Shown: in pieces, positions 1-10,260 of the stretch | How the letters are laid out: each line of letters starts with the position of its first letter | Numbering within the stretch: position 1 is the first letter of the stretch | Source of the DNA: Acidobacteriaceae bacterium | Lineage (GTDB): Bacteria; Acidobacteriota; Terriglobia; Terriglobales; Acidobacteriaceae | Direction of reading: 5' to 3' | Length of the DNA stretch: 36,948 bases | Assembly: GCA_003164255.1 (NCBI GenBank) | Contig: PLST01000461.1 | Location: forward strand, 4,139 to 41,086 | Notes under the pieces: generated by a model | Seen by the model: the letters and a program-made list of their open reading frames with translations, nothing else | Databases searched by the model: none | Told to the model about the DNA's origin: nothing | Program-made: the position numbers and the translations under genes

Positions 1-335
1 ATCCGGATGTGTTCATTAGGGACTGTTTGGTAGTAAACCGCGAGGCGCTTCCTCACCTCGGCTGCGCGGGAGCGGACCACCGGGTCTTCGTTCGTGTCGT
101 AGTCCGGGCGTCTGCCAAAAACGCTCGCCCCGATAATTCGCTCCTTCAGCATCTCCGGATGACCGGATAGAGTCTGATCCACGATGTACTGCAACAACTC
201 CTGAGACTGTTTGCTGGAGTGAAACGGCGTACTTTGCAGGACTGCCGACAAGGCCCTCTGGACTTCGGCCGCCGGTACAATCTCCGAGTCCTCTTGCCGG
301 TCAGGAGAGTCGGTCCTTTCGACTGTATTCCCCAC
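1..335 (-). CDS. N-terminal part of a regulator-like protein, truncated by the window edge
   Basis: Reverse-strand reading from a GTG at 335-333 gives (V/M)GNTVERTDSPDRQEDSEIVPAAEVQRALSAVLQSTPFHSSKQSQELLQYIVDQTLSGHPEMLKERIIGASVFGRRPDYDTNEDPVVRSRAAEVRKRLAVYYQTVPNEHIR, open to the edge. The 'LKERxIGxxVFGRxPxYDTxxDPVVRxxAxEVRKRLAxYY' pattern is a familiar N-terminal module of acidobacterial regulator/TPR/TolB-like proteins. SD-like GAGGTGA precedes the GTG. Not in the supplied ORF track because it is partial. Confidence 0.65.
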   Translation of the reverse strand, partial: MGNTVERTDSPDRQEDSEIVPAAEVQRALSAVLQSTPFHSSKQSQELLQYIVDQTLSGHPEMLKERIIGASVFGRRPDYDTNEDPVVRSRAAEVRKRLAVYYQTVPNEHIR

Positions 336-362
336 AGGTCACCTCAGTTCACTGGCCGCAAG

Positions 363-441
363 CGTACTGTACTCCCCTTTATATCCTATTGACAAGTCAG
401 AACTAACACCCGAGCGCTCTCGAACAATACCGTACAGTACG
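363..441. promoter_or_regulatory. Pair of CGTACNGTACG palindromes in a divergent intergenic region (candidate operator)
   Basis: CGTACTGTACt at 363-373 and CGTACAGTACG at 431-441, between the truncated minus-strand gene and the plus-strand TonB receptor; centres 68 bp apart. Confidence 0.4.
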
Positions 442-619
442 TTGTCATTCCTCTGTAGAAAGCGCTCCCTTGTGCGTGGAATCGGGGCTGGTCTGTCGGG
501 TGGGCGATATCCAAACTCCCCCGGCCGATTCGACCGCCGCGTAGGCTCCTGGTTTTCCCTACTCAAGGGCCTGGGGCAATCAAATGGGAAATCAACAGAG
601 AAACATCTGGGGAGGCAGA

Positions 620-3600
620 ATGAAAAGGTTACGTCTCGTACACCTGGCAGTCTTGATGGTAACGATGTTCCTAGGGCTGACATTTGTTACAAAACTCCAG
701 GCGCAGTCGAAGAGCATCACAGCCTCGCTTTCGGGAACTGTTACCGACCCTACCGGGGCCAGAATCCCGAAAGCCGCGGTGAAGCTAACCAACCCGGAAA
801 GTGGAACTACTCGAAGCGACACCACGTCGGCGCTCGGTGAGTTTAACTTTGCGTTTCTCCCGACGGGCACCTACGTTCTTGAGGCGAGCGCGCCGGGATT
901 CAAGACAACCCGGCAGGAAGGCATCGTTCTGGCTCAGGGGGATTCAGTGAGCATGGGGGTCAGTCTGACGGTCGGCGCCACCGAGCAAGTCACCGTCAAC
1001 ACGACAGGGCCGCTGCTTCAAACTGAGGACTCGAGCATGAGCACCGAGCTCACGAGCCAGCAACTTCAGGAGCTTCCACTCAACCTCCGGAACGACCTCT
1101 CCTTTGCGACATTGAACTCCGCCGTGAACACACAGGGCTACCGGCAGCTGTTGGCATCCGGCGGCAGTGAAGACACAGCCGACCAGGATTACTCCTTCCT
1201 GAATTTCGGTGGCGGCTACTTCGGAACCAACCTATTCCTTCTGGAGGGCGGCTACGACGTGGCCCAAGGCTGGGGAGGAAGCCAGTATGTTCCCGCTCCG
1301 GAAGACACGGACCAGGTGAAAGTAACCAGCTACGAGTTTTCAGCCGAGTACGGATTCAGCACCGGCAATGCAATCAGCATCACTACGAAGGCCGGCACCA
1401 GCAACTACCATTTCCTGGCCGACGAATACTTGCGCAACCAGGACCTGGACGCTAACCTTTATTTCAACAAGCTGGCGGGCTTGCCCAGAGTTGACGATCA
1501 CCGGAACCAGTTTGGAATCGCCGGTGGCGGCCCGCTCTACATCCCGGGCATCTATAAACACAGGGACAAAACCTTCTTTTTCGCCAACTATGAGGGTCTC
1601 CGGCTCAACGGCGGCCTCACCTTCGGCGGCAATGTGCCGACCACTGCCGCGTTGGGTGGTGACTTCTCATCGGAACTGACGACCACTCAGGTCGGAACCG
1701 ATGCGCTGTGCCGGCCTATCTACAAAGGGGCGATCTACAACCCCTATACATCCAGAGCGGTTACGGCTACCTGCGCTACTGCCAATAGCACCGTGGGACA
1801 AACCGTTGAAATCCGCGATCCCTATGCGGGAAATATCATACCCACAACCGGCGTAGGCGCAATCGACGCTCTGGCCAACAAATTCGCCAAGGGTAACTAC
1901 TGGCCGGCGCCAAAGAATCCGGGCGGTGGCTACAACTTCAACACCTCGACGAGCGCGCCGACCTCCTCCAACGAGTGGGGAATCCGCATTGACGAAAACA
2001 TCAACGCAAATAATAAGATCTACGGGCAATTCTCGAATAAGCACGAGGGAAAGGTGCAAACGGGCGCCTTTTACGGAAACGATATTGCCGGGCCCTACGT
2101 GTTTGACCCGAACAACCGTATGTTTGGGGTTTTGGGCTATTCTCACGTCTTCAGCCCAACTCTTATCCTCACCACCGACTTGTTTTTCACTCGCTTTGCC
2201 GCGGGGAACGTGGTCCAGGGCTATGGTTTCAAACCTTCGTCGCTCGGGCTGCCGGGCGTTCTCGACACGTGGACACCACAGTTTCCGCAGATTTCGTTCG
2301 GAAACACCTTTAGCGGCCAGGGATCATATGCTCCCCTGGGGGCGACACAAAACTCGGGCGAAGCCACCTTCCCTGAGAATAATGGCAGCCTGAACGCCGA
2401 CCTGAACAAAAGCTTCAAAGCACATTCGGTTTCGATCGGGTATCTGGGCATTTGGCAAACCACAGACGGCGGCAGGTTGACCCCAACTGTAATGAATTTC
2501 AGCGTCCCCATGACGGCAGGTCCCGACCCGTCGAATCCGGCGACATCAACAAACGGAGACGGGCTTGCATCCTTCCTGGCGGGCGCCGGCAACTCTGGGG
2601 TCGGCTCGGCTGGAACCACTGGCTACACCGCGTTTGCGGCGACGACCAATTACCTGCACGGAATGTACGTCCAGGACGACTGGAAAGCCAACCGGAAGTT
2701 GACGTTGAACCTCGGCTTCCGTTATGAAATCCAGATGCCGGCTACGGCACGGCATAATCAACAGGCGTACTTCGATTTCCACGCTATCAACCCGATCAGC
2801 GCGGCGACGGGGATTCCGGTTACTGGGGAAATCGTCTACAACACTCCGGGGAACCGCGGTCTCTATCAAAAGAACTTGAACGACCTAGCGCCCCGCGTGG
2901 GCTTTACGTACGCCATCTTGCCGAAGCTGGTGATGCGCGGTGGCTACGGCTGGTATTACGCCAGAAACTGGTATGGCGGTTCCGGTCCGGACCCGGGATA
3001 CTCGACCTCGACAGCCTGGACTTCTTCGCCCGACGGGATCACGGTGACGACGCCGCTCGCGCAGGCATTCCAAACTGGACTTGTGCCGGTGACCGGGAAC
3101 GCGCTGGGAAGCCTGACCGGCGTTGGTCAGGGTGGCGGCGGCGTGAATCCATTCCGTCCCGATCCTCTTACCAAGGAGTTCGCCTTTGGGCTCCAATACG
3201 CCTTCACGGCCAACGACGTGCTGGATGTTGCCTACGTCGGAGGCCGCGGGTCGCGCATTACGATCGGCGGCATGAACTACGGCCAGCTGAATCCAAGCTA
3301 TCTTTCCCAGGGTTCGGCGCTGAACGCCTCGGCGGGCACCAACCCGTATGCCCATGCGTTGAGTTCCCTGGGACTTACTGCTATGGCTTGCCCGTGGACG
3401 GTCGCGCAGTCCCTGATGCCGTATCCGGAGTTCTGCGGGGGCGCCTCAGCCACAGACGAGCCCGTCGGAATCAACAACTACAACGCATTGCAGGCAAATT
3501 TCAAGCATCGTTTCGGGGCCGGCCTGATCCTCACAGCCTCCTACACGTACTCGAAGTTCCTGTCTGACGTTGCCGGACCGGAGGAATGGGGATCGGTCAA

Positions 3601-4255
3601 CGGCGATACCGGCGGCTCCGGTATTCGCAATTACTACAACCTGAAAGCCGATTGGACGGTCGACGGCGAGGATATTCCTGAATCGCTGGTTTTGAACTAT
3701 GTGTATGAACTGCCGTTTGGCCGGGGCAAGACGATTGGCAGCGGCATGAACAGGGCTGAGGATGCAATTGTGGGCGGCTGGCAGTTCTCGGGCATTACCA
3801 CCGTGCAGAGCGGTTTCCCGATGTCGATCGGCCCCAACGGGAACAGCTCAACCGTCTTTGGCGGCAGCCAACATGCAAACCTGACCGGGGCGCCATTCAG
3901 GACCGGCAGCTGCGGCAACGGCAAGCCCGGTAATCCGGTCATTTCTGTGGGAACGAAGTATTGCTTCTTTAACCCGGCGGCCTTTACACCGCCGCCCGCA
4001 TACACCTTCGGCACCGGACCACGCTACTATTCCAATTTGCGGGCACCGAGATACGTGGACGAAGATCTGACACTAGGGAAGTGGTTCAACCTCGTGGAAG
4101 GATTCAAGCTGCAGTTCGCGGTCCAGATGTTCAACGCTTTCAACCACCCCAATTTCGGTATACCGGACTCCGGCGTCGGCGATGGAACTATGGGTGAGAG
4201 TTCGTCCACGCAGGGAGCGAGAGAGATGCAGGGCGTACTGAAGGTCACCTTTTAG
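620..4255 (+). CDS. TonB-dependent receptor, Oar-like, with N-terminal carboxypeptidase-regulatory-like domain
   Basis: ORF 584..4255; the ATG at 620 (MKRLRLVHLAVLMVTMFLGLTFVTKLQAQ signal peptide) has SD-like GGGGAGG upstream. 'ASLSGTVTDPTGARIPKAAVKLTNPESGTTRSDTT..GEFNFAFLPTGTYVLEASAPGF' is a CarboxypepD_reg-type domain; plug/barrel pattern and C-terminal ...VLKVTF follow. Confidence 0.92.
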   Translation: MKRLRLVHLAVLMVTMFLGLTFVTKLQAQSKSITASLSGTVTDPTGARIPKAAVKLTNPESGTTRSDTTSALGEFNFAFLPTGTYVLEASAPGFKTTRQEGIVLAQGDSVSMGVSLTVGATEQVTVNTTGPLLQTEDSSMSTELTSQQLQELPLNLRNDLSFATLNSAVNTQGYRQLLASGGSEDTADQDYSFLNFGGGYFGTNLFLLEGGYDVAQGWGGSQYVPAPEDTDQVKVTSYEFSAEYGFSTGNAISITTKAGTSNYHFLADEYLRNQDLDANLYFNKLAGLPRVDDHRNQFGIAGGGPLYIPGIYKHRDKTFFFANYEGLRLNGGLTFGGNVPTTAALGGDFSSELTTTQVGTDALCRPIYKGAIYNPYTSRAVTATCATANSTVGQTVEIRDPYAGNIIPTTGVGAIDALANKFAKGNYWPAPKNPGGGYNFNTSTSAPTSSNEWGIRIDENINANNKIYGQFSNKHEGKVQTGAFYGNDIAGPYVFDPNNRMFGVLGYSHVFSPTLILTTDLFFTRFAAGNVVQGYGFKPSSLGLPGVLDTWTPQFPQISFGNTFSGQGSYAPLGATQNSGEATFPENNGSLNADLNKSFKAHSVSIGYLGIWQTTDGGRLTPTVMNFSVPMTAGPDPSNPATSTNGDGLASFLAGAGNSGVGSAGTTGYTAFAATTNYLHGMYVQDDWKANRKLTLNLGFRYEIQMPATARHNQQAYFDFHAINPISAATGIPVTGEIVYNTPGNRGLYQKNLNDLAPRVGFTYAILPKLVMRGGYGWYYARNWYGGSGPDPGYSTSTAWTSSPDGITVTTPLAQAFQTGLVPVTGNALGSLTGVGQGGGGVNPFRPDPLTKEFAFGLQYAFTANDVLDVAYVGGRGSRITIGGMNYGQLNPSYLSQGSALNASAGTNPYAHALSSLGLTAMACPWTVAQSLMPYPEFCGGASATDEPVGINNYNALQANFKHRFGAGLILTASYTYSKFLSDVAGPEEWGSVNGDTGGSGIRNYYNLKADWTVDGEDIPESLVLNYVYELPFGRGKTIGSGMNRAEDAIVGGWQFSGITTVQSGFPMSIGPNGNSSTVFGGSQHANLTGAPFRTGSCGNGKPGNPVISVGTKYCFFNPAAFTPPPAYTFGTGPRYYSNLRAPRYVDEDLTLGKWFNLVEGFKLQFAVQMFNAFNHPNFGIPDSGVGDGTMGESSSTQGAREMQGVLKVTF

Positions 4256-4268
4256 GGTTCCTATATCC

Positions 4269-6203
4269 ATGCAAAGGACCGTCCTTGCTCTCTGCCTTAC
4301 GGTCGCGCTCACGAATTCAGCCGTGAGCGCGGTCGTAAGTGCGCAAGAGCCTGCACAAACTCTTCAACCCGTCCTGGCTGGCGCCCAAGCGGCCCAGTCC
4401 AGGGGGGATTTTCAAGCTGCGGCGGATGCATACCGGAAAGCCACCGAGGTTGCACCCTCGATTCCGCAACTGTGGGCCAATCTGGGCCTCATGGATCACC
4501 AACTGGGGAAGTCACCTGAAGCGATTGAAGCCTTCAGGAAAGCGGCCGAGCTGGACTCGTCTCTATTTGTTCCGCAGCTCTTTCTCGGCATCGAGTACCT
4601 CGATGCCAAGAATCCAGCAGCAGCTCTGCCATATCTGAAACGTGCCGTGACGATCAATTCCAAGGATGTGCAGGCTGCACTTTCCCTGGGCAGCACGTAT
4701 TCCATGCTGGATCGCGGCAGTCAGGCTGCCGAGTCCTTTTGGAATGCAACGGAGATTGCCCCGAACAACGGAAGTGCATGGCTTGGCCTCGGGAGAGCGT
4801 ACCTGCAGCAGGTTGAAAGCGACGCGCGTCTTATGACTTCAACTTACAAACATTCACCGTACGTCGTTCTGCGGACCGCGGAGACTCTGGCCGAACAGGG
4901 CAAGCTGGTTGACGCGGAGAGCGCCTACAAGGCCGCGATCGCGTTTCCGGCACCGGCGCCGTGTGCTCATGCAGAGTTCGGGATTGCGCTGCTTCGGGAA
5001 AAGAAGATCGCAGAAGCGCGCGAACAGTTCGAAGCGGAGGCTCGGACGGAAGAACACTGCAGACTAGCGTCGATAGGCAATGCTGTAGCGGCTGCTACAG
5101 AAGGGAAACCGGAGGAGGCCGTCAAAGCGCTCGCAGCGATTGCCGCGAACGATCCCAGATTCATTGAATCAAATCTGTATCTGTTCCGCGATGCTTTATC
5201 GGCAGACCAGGCACGATCAATGGCCGATCTGGCACGGATGCAACAGAGCGACGAAGGGTCTTCAGCCGATTTCGGCACTGTAGTTGAGCAGGCGCTTGTT
5301 TCCGATGTGCAGATCGCGGCGGGAATTGATGAGGCGGAAGCGGCTCAAGGGACGCGACCCGCATCGGCGGCAGCACGGACACTTTACCTTGCCGGGAAGT
5401 ACACAGCCTGCGATCGGGCCCTGATGCCGGCGCTGGAAAAGCTGGACAGCGCGCAACTACAACTGCTTGCATCCTGCGCGTATTACACTGGCGACTTCCT
5501 CTCGGTTTCAAAGGTCGCTAAAAGGCAGAAAGCAAATCCAGCCACATTGCTGCAAGGTTTGTACTGGGAGACGAAGGCCGATCAGAAACTGGCGATTGCC
5601 TCGTTGACTCGAGCGGGCGAGATTGACCCCGACTCGCCGCGGATGCATGTCTTGACGGGAGATGTGTTTCGCCAGAAGCGGCGCTGGAGCGAGGCGGAGG
5701 CGGAATATCGAAAAGCTCTTGCCATCGATCCCGCGAGCCACGGAGCGCGGCTGAACCTTGGGATTGTGCTGTTCAGTGAACTGAAGACAGATGAAGCCTT
5801 CACGATTGCCAAGTCACTGCTCGCGGAGGCACCGGAAGACCCTGAGGCGAACCTGCTCGCCGGAGAGATTCTGGTGCTGGACCACAAGTTTGAAGAGGCC
5901 GAGCCATACCTAACCCATTGCCAAAACCTTGCTCAGGAGTTCGTTCCGTATCTTCATATTCTGCTAGGGCAGGTGTATGCGGAAACGAATAGGGTTCCAG
6001 AGGCCATCTCGGAGTACAAGCTGGGTCTCGTAAGCGATGAGAATGGCGGACTCCACTACCAACTGGCGCGTCTTTATCAGAAGACCGGGGATACAAAGGC
6101 AGCGGCAGAAGCTTTGCAGGTTTCGCAGCGGTTGCGAAAGCATTGGGACGATCGCGCAAGCATTGTCCTTCAACAGTCGGCGACAGACATCAGTCATCAA
6201 TAG
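4269..6203 (+). CDS. Secreted tetratricopeptide repeat protein
   Basis: 644 aa with N-terminal signal sequence (MQRTVLALCLTVALTNSAVSAVVSAQ) and repeated TPR-like units (e.g. PQLWANLGLMDHQLGKSPEAIEAFRKAAELD; AEAEYRKALAIDPASHGARLNLGIVLF). Starts 14 bp after the TonB receptor stop. Confidence 0.88.
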   Translation: MQRTVLALCLTVALTNSAVSAVVSAQEPAQTLQPVLAGAQAAQSRGDFQAAADAYRKATEVAPSIPQLWANLGLMDHQLGKSPEAIEAFRKAAELDSSLFVPQLFLGIEYLDAKNPAAALPYLKRAVTINSKDVQAALSLGSTYSMLDRGSQAAESFWNATEIAPNNGSAWLGLGRAYLQQVESDARLMTSTYKHSPYVVLRTAETLAEQGKLVDAESAYKAAIAFPAPAPCAHAEFGIALLREKKIAEAREQFEAEARTEEHCRLASIGNAVAAATEGKPEEAVKALAAIAANDPRFIESNLYLFRDALSADQARSMADLARMQQSDEGSSADFGTVVEQALVSDVQIAAGIDEAEAAQGTRPASAAARTLYLAGKYTACDRALMPALEKLDSAQLQLLASCAYYTGDFLSVSKVAKRQKANPATLLQGLYWETKADQKLAIASLTRAGEIDPDSPRMHVLTGDVFRQKRRWSEAEAEYRKALAIDPASHGARLNLGIVLFSELKTDEAFTIAKSLLAEAPEDPEANLLAGEILVLDHKFEEAEPYLTHCQNLAQEFVPYLHILLGQVYAETNRVPEAISEYKLGLVSDENGGLHYQLARLYQKTGDTKAAAEALQVSQRLRKHWDDRASIVLQQSATDISHQ

Positions 6204-6313
6204 GGTTCCGAAAGATCGCGAGTTGGAATTGCTTGAATAAGAGTTGATCAGGATTGATCGAGGAAGGGAACAAGCTTGCTTGCCGGGTGAGCAAAGCATC
6301 ATCGGGTAACCGT

Positions 6314-8971
6314 ATGTTCCATTTTGATTGGTTTAGTTCAAAGTTGACACGGGAGTTCATTTTGATCTCATCAGGTTGTACGAAAGCCGTGCTTGCCGTC
6401 GCAGCGCTCGTATTCTCGGGCTCGACACTTTCTTATTGCGCTGGCAATGAGATACGTTCGTTCGAACGAAACGCCAATGGCGCAACTCTGTACGCAGACG
6501 GGGGCGCCTTACGCATCACCGTATGCTCGGATCGGATTGTCCATGTGGTTGCCAGCCCCGCTCGAGAGATTCCGGTTGCGATTGTGCCCGCGGTGATTGG
6601 CGAGTGCAACGACACTCAGTTCAGAATTGAGTCCAACAAGTCAAAGATCTCGGTTCGCACTGCAGCTCTCGAAGTGAGCGTAGACCGTGCAACGGGCGCC
6701 GTCCGCTTCCTCACAGTTGACGGTAAGACGATACTTAGCGAGCCGGTAAGTGGGGGAAGAAAGCTGACCCCGGAAACGATTCAAGGCGTCTCCACATTCC
6801 AGGTGCAGCAGGCGTTTATGTCGCCCGCCGATGAGGCGCTCTATGGTCTCGGCCAGCACCAGGAGGGAATCTTCAACCTGCGAGAGCTTCCGCTTCGTTT
6901 GCAGCAAGCCAATACGAATATTTCTATTCCTGTTTTGGTGTCGACCAAAGGCTATGGGCTGCTTTGGAACAACGCGTCGTTGACGGACTTCAATACGGCC
7001 GACGAACCGATTACGTTGAATGCCGCGACAGGCGAAGGGACATTCAGAACAGGTGCGGCGGGAGAGTATGGATTTTTGCTGATCGGGAACCGAAGGAGCA
7101 AGCTGCGCCTTTCTGTCGACGACAAGGCGATCATCGATATCAACAATATGTGGGTTGCAGATTCTGCCAGCGCTAAGATCAGGCTAGAGGCGGAAACAGA
7201 CTACAAGATTTCGGCTCAAACTGGCGGCAATACCAGTCTGTTTGTGCGCCCTCCTTCCGCGACTACTGAATTTCGTTCTGAGGCCGGTGGAGCGGTGGAC
7301 TACTACTTCTTCTACGGGCCAGAGCTGAACCAGGTGATTGCAGAGTATCGCCAGATGACCGGTGCTGCTCCGCTGCTACCTCAATGGGCATATGGCTTTT
7401 GGCAGTGCAGGGAGCGGTACTCAAGCCAGCAACAGATTCTGGATACGGCCGCGGAGTTTCGCACGCGCAAGATTCCAGTCGATGTAATTGTTCAGGATTG
7501 GCAGTATTGGGGCAAGTATGGGTGGAATGCGTTGCGCTTCGACGAACGGTATTATCCCGAGCCGGCGCAGCTGATGACCCAGCTGCACGAAGAAGATATT
7601 CATCTTGTGGCTTCAGTGTGGGCGAAGTTTGGAACCGAGACCGCAGTCGATCAGGATATGAAGAAAGAGCATCTGATGCTGGCGTCAGCGAATGGCCCTC
7701 GGGAACCCGGAGAGGGACAAGCAAAAGAGGATTGGGTTGACCTTTTCAATCCGAAGGCACAGAAGATGTTCTGGTCTGAGCTGAATCGCGGCCTGTTTCA
7801 CGACGGACTGGACGGATGGTGGTTGGACGCCTCAGAGCCCGAAGGGGACCCGCTCAAAGGAGCGCCAACATTTCTAGGTCCCGGAGAACTTGTACGCAAT
7901 GCGTATCCGCTTTATGAAACCACAGCAGTTTATGACGGACAGCGCGCTGCCGATGACCGGAAGCGCGTCGTGATTCTCACGAGGTCCGCGTTTACCGGCC
8001 AACAGCGCAACGGGACTATCTCGTGGTCGGGCGATATCTCAGCGAACTGGGAGACACTCCGCAGGCAGATCCCGGCAGGGCTGAGCTTCAGCATGTCGGG
8101 GATGCCCTACTGGACCACAGACATTGGCGGCTTCTTCCGTCCGCGGGACCAATACACTTCGGACGCCTATCACGAGCTTCTCATCCGGTGGTTTCAGTTC
8201 GGTGCTTTCAGTCCCATCTTTCGAGTTCACGGCTACCAATCGGAAACCGAAATGTGGAAGTACGGCCCCCAGGTCGAAGGAATCCTGAAGGAATTCGATG
8301 AGCTTCGTTACCGGCTCCTGCCCTACACGTACTCAACTGCTTGGGGAGTCACTAACCGCGGAGCGACGATGATGAAGGCTCTGCCTTTCGTCTATCCAAG
8401 TGATCAGTCCTTGAGAGAAGTCAGCGATCAATTCTTATTTGGCGATTCGCTTCTGATCAATCCAGTAACAGAGCCCAACGTGACGACTCGTAGAGTCGTC
8501 CTCCCTGCGGGCAGTGATTGGTTCGACTTCTGGAGTGGTCAGAAATATCACGGGGGACAAACGATGGTTGCAGATGCCCCGTTGGACAAGATGCCCATTC
8601 TGGTAAGGGAGGGAAGCATTGTTCCTCTCGGGCCCAACATTCAGTACGCTGCTGAAAGTCATGATCCGATTGAACTCCGCATCTACGGCGGCAAGGATGC
8701 CGACTTCCAACTATACGAAGACAGCGGAGACGGATACGCCTACGAGCGTGGGGAACGAGCGACGATAAACCTGCACTGGAATGACAAAACGCGCGAACTA
8801 ACCATCGGTGATCGGAACGGTTCGTTTTCCGGATTGCACGCCAAAATACATCTTAATGTCGCACTGGTCCGGCAAAACCATGGAACAGGAATAGCGGCAG
8901 AGAAATCATTTGACAGTTCGGTGGTCTATGAGGGACATCGGATGACCGTTGGGCTGAAGACAGTAAATTGA
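6314..8971 (+). CDS. Glycoside hydrolase family 31, alpha-xylosidase-like, with PA14-like insert
   Basis: ORF 6254..8971; start uncertain (ATG 6314, or TTG 6362 with SD-like GGGAG giving MISSGCTKAVLAVAALVFSGS). GH31 signatures: PQWAYGFWQCRERY, VDVIVQDWQYWGKYGWNALRFDERYYPEP, catalytic-Asp region DGWWLDASEPEGDP, GMPYWTTDIGGFFRP. Confidence 0.92.
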   Translation: MFHFDWFSSKLTREFILISSGCTKAVLAVAALVFSGSTLSYCAGNEIRSFERNANGATLYADGGALRITVCSDRIVHVVASPAREIPVAIVPAVIGECNDTQFRIESNKSKISVRTAALEVSVDRATGAVRFLTVDGKTILSEPVSGGRKLTPETIQGVSTFQVQQAFMSPADEALYGLGQHQEGIFNLRELPLRLQQANTNISIPVLVSTKGYGLLWNNASLTDFNTADEPITLNAATGEGTFRTGAAGEYGFLLIGNRRSKLRLSVDDKAIIDINNMWVADSASAKIRLEAETDYKISAQTGGNTSLFVRPPSATTEFRSEAGGAVDYYFFYGPELNQVIAEYRQMTGAAPLLPQWAYGFWQCRERYSSQQQILDTAAEFRTRKIPVDVIVQDWQYWGKYGWNALRFDERYYPEPAQLMTQLHEEDIHLVASVWAKFGTETAVDQDMKKEHLMLASANGPREPGEGQAKEDWVDLFNPKAQKMFWSELNRGLFHDGLDGWWLDASEPEGDPLKGAPTFLGPGELVRNAYPLYETTAVYDGQRAADDRKRVVILTRSAFTGQQRNGTISWSGDISANWETLRRQIPAGLSFSMSGMPYWTTDIGGFFRPRDQYTSDAYHELLIRWFQFGAFSPIFRVHGYQSETEMWKYGPQVEGILKEFDELRYRLLPYTYSTAWGVTNRGATMMKALPFVYPSDQSLREVSDQFLFGDSLLINPVTEPNVTTRRVVLPAGSDWFDFWSGQKYHGGQTMVADAPLDKMPILVREGSIVPLGPNIQYAAESHDPIELRIYGGKDADFQLYEDSGDGYAYERGERATINLHWNDKTRELTIGDRNGSFSGLHAKIHLNVALVRQNHGTGIAAEKSFDSSVVYEGHRMTVGLKTVN

Positions 8972-9039
8972 GAGTACTGCATTTGTTCCTTTTGAAATTG
9001 GTAATGTACCGGAGCTTTAAGCAAAGTGATCCAAATCTG

Positions 9040-9057
9040 ATTTCACTAGTTTGAAAT
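9040..9057. promoter_or_regulatory. Inverted repeat ATTTCA-CTAGTT-TGAAAT upstream of the aldo/keto reductase
   Basis: Perfect 6-bp arms, 6-nt spacer, 33 bp upstream of the ATG at 9090. Confidence 0.25.
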
Positions 9058-9089
9058 CTGCGCCGAGTTTTGTCCAACAGGGGTAAGAA

Positions 9090-10127
9090 ATGCAACAGCA
9101 AGGTGAGGTTGTGGTGTCGGCACGGGAGCTAGTCTCTCCTGCCCTGGTGCCTCAAAGAACGCTTTACACCGGAGCACGAATGCCAGCCGTTGGACTTGGC
9201 ACATTCGGCTCCGATCACGTAACGCCGGATCAAGTAGCTGATGCGGTGCTGGGAGCGGCAGCTGTGGGGTATCGCCACTTTGACTGCGCCTCCGTTTATG
9301 GAAATGAGCGCGAAGTCGGCAGCTCACTTGAGCAGATCATCAAGGGGGGCATCAAACGAGAAGAGCTTTGGGTTACTTCCAAGGTATGGAATGACAAGCA
9401 CAATGGTGATGATGTCATCAATTCGTGTCGCCAGTCGCTAAGAGATCTTCGCCTGGACTATCTTGATCTGTATCTTGTTCACTGGCCGTTTCCTAATTTT
9501 CATCCGCCGCAGTGTGACGTGACCTCGCGCAGTCCCGAGGCCAAGCCTTACATCCACGAAGACTACATGAAGACCTGGCGCAAGATGGAGCAACTGGTCG
9601 ACATGGGCCTGGTGCGCCATATTGGCACCTCGAATATGTCGGTACCGAAGCTGAAGCTGGTTCTACGCGATGCACGCATCAAACCCGCCGCCAACGAAAT
9701 GGAGTTGCACCCGCATTTCCAGCAGTCTGAGCTTTTCAAGTATGTGGTTGCTAACGGTATTGTTCCGGTAGGCTATTGCCCCATCGGATCTCCGGGACGG
9801 CCAGAGCGCGACCGGACACCGGAGGATACGACACCTACACAGGATCCGGTTATTCTCGACATCGCCAGGAGCCACGGCATTAGCCCGGCGAGTGTCTGCA
9901 TCAAGTGGGCTGTGCAGCGCGGGCAGGTTCCGATTCCTTTCTCCGTCAACCACTATCGCGACAACCTTGAATGCGTGACCAAAGACCCGCTTACGGACGA
10001 AGAAATGCGCGCCATTGGCTCCATTGACCGCAACTGCCGCCTGATCAAGGGCCAGGTTTTTCTTTGGAAGGAAGGCCAAACCTGGGAGGCATTGTGGGAC
10101 GTGAATGGCGAAATCACGCCTCCGTAA
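9090..10127 (+). CDS. Aldo/keto reductase
   Basis: 345 aa; AKR motifs MPAVGLGTFGS, GYRHFDCASVYGNEREVG, VTSKVWNDKHN, DYLDLYLVHWP, IGTSNMS; Asp/Tyr/Lys/His tetrad context visible. Confidence 0.93.
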   Translation: MQQQGEVVVSARELVSPALVPQRTLYTGARMPAVGLGTFGSDHVTPDQVADAVLGAAAVGYRHFDCASVYGNEREVGSSLEQIIKGGIKREELWVTSKVWNDKHNGDDVINSCRQSLRDLRLDYLDLYLVHWPFPNFHPPQCDVTSRSPEAKPYIHEDYMKTWRKMEQLVDMGLVRHIGTSNMSVPKLKLVLRDARIKPAANEMELHPHFQQSELFKYVVANGIVPVGYCPIGSPGRPERDRTPEDTTPTQDPVILDIARSHGISPASVCIKWAVQRGQVPIPFSVNHYRDNLECVTKDPLTDEEMRAIGSIDRNCRLIKGQVFLWKEGQTWEALWDVNGEITPP

Positions 10128-10260
10128 GCACAGCTCCCTGCTGTCAGGTTTCAGCCATTAGCTAATTTACGCGAGAGCAAGTCTCAGCCTGTTTTGCGGG
10201 GACTCTCAATCGGGCATCCTTAAGGTGGCAGAATTACGAAGGAGGATATCCAGAGGGAGA

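Noticed and set aside
442-840. 132-aa plus-strand ORF
   Set aside because: Overlaps the TonB receptor start in another frame and lacks protein-family features.
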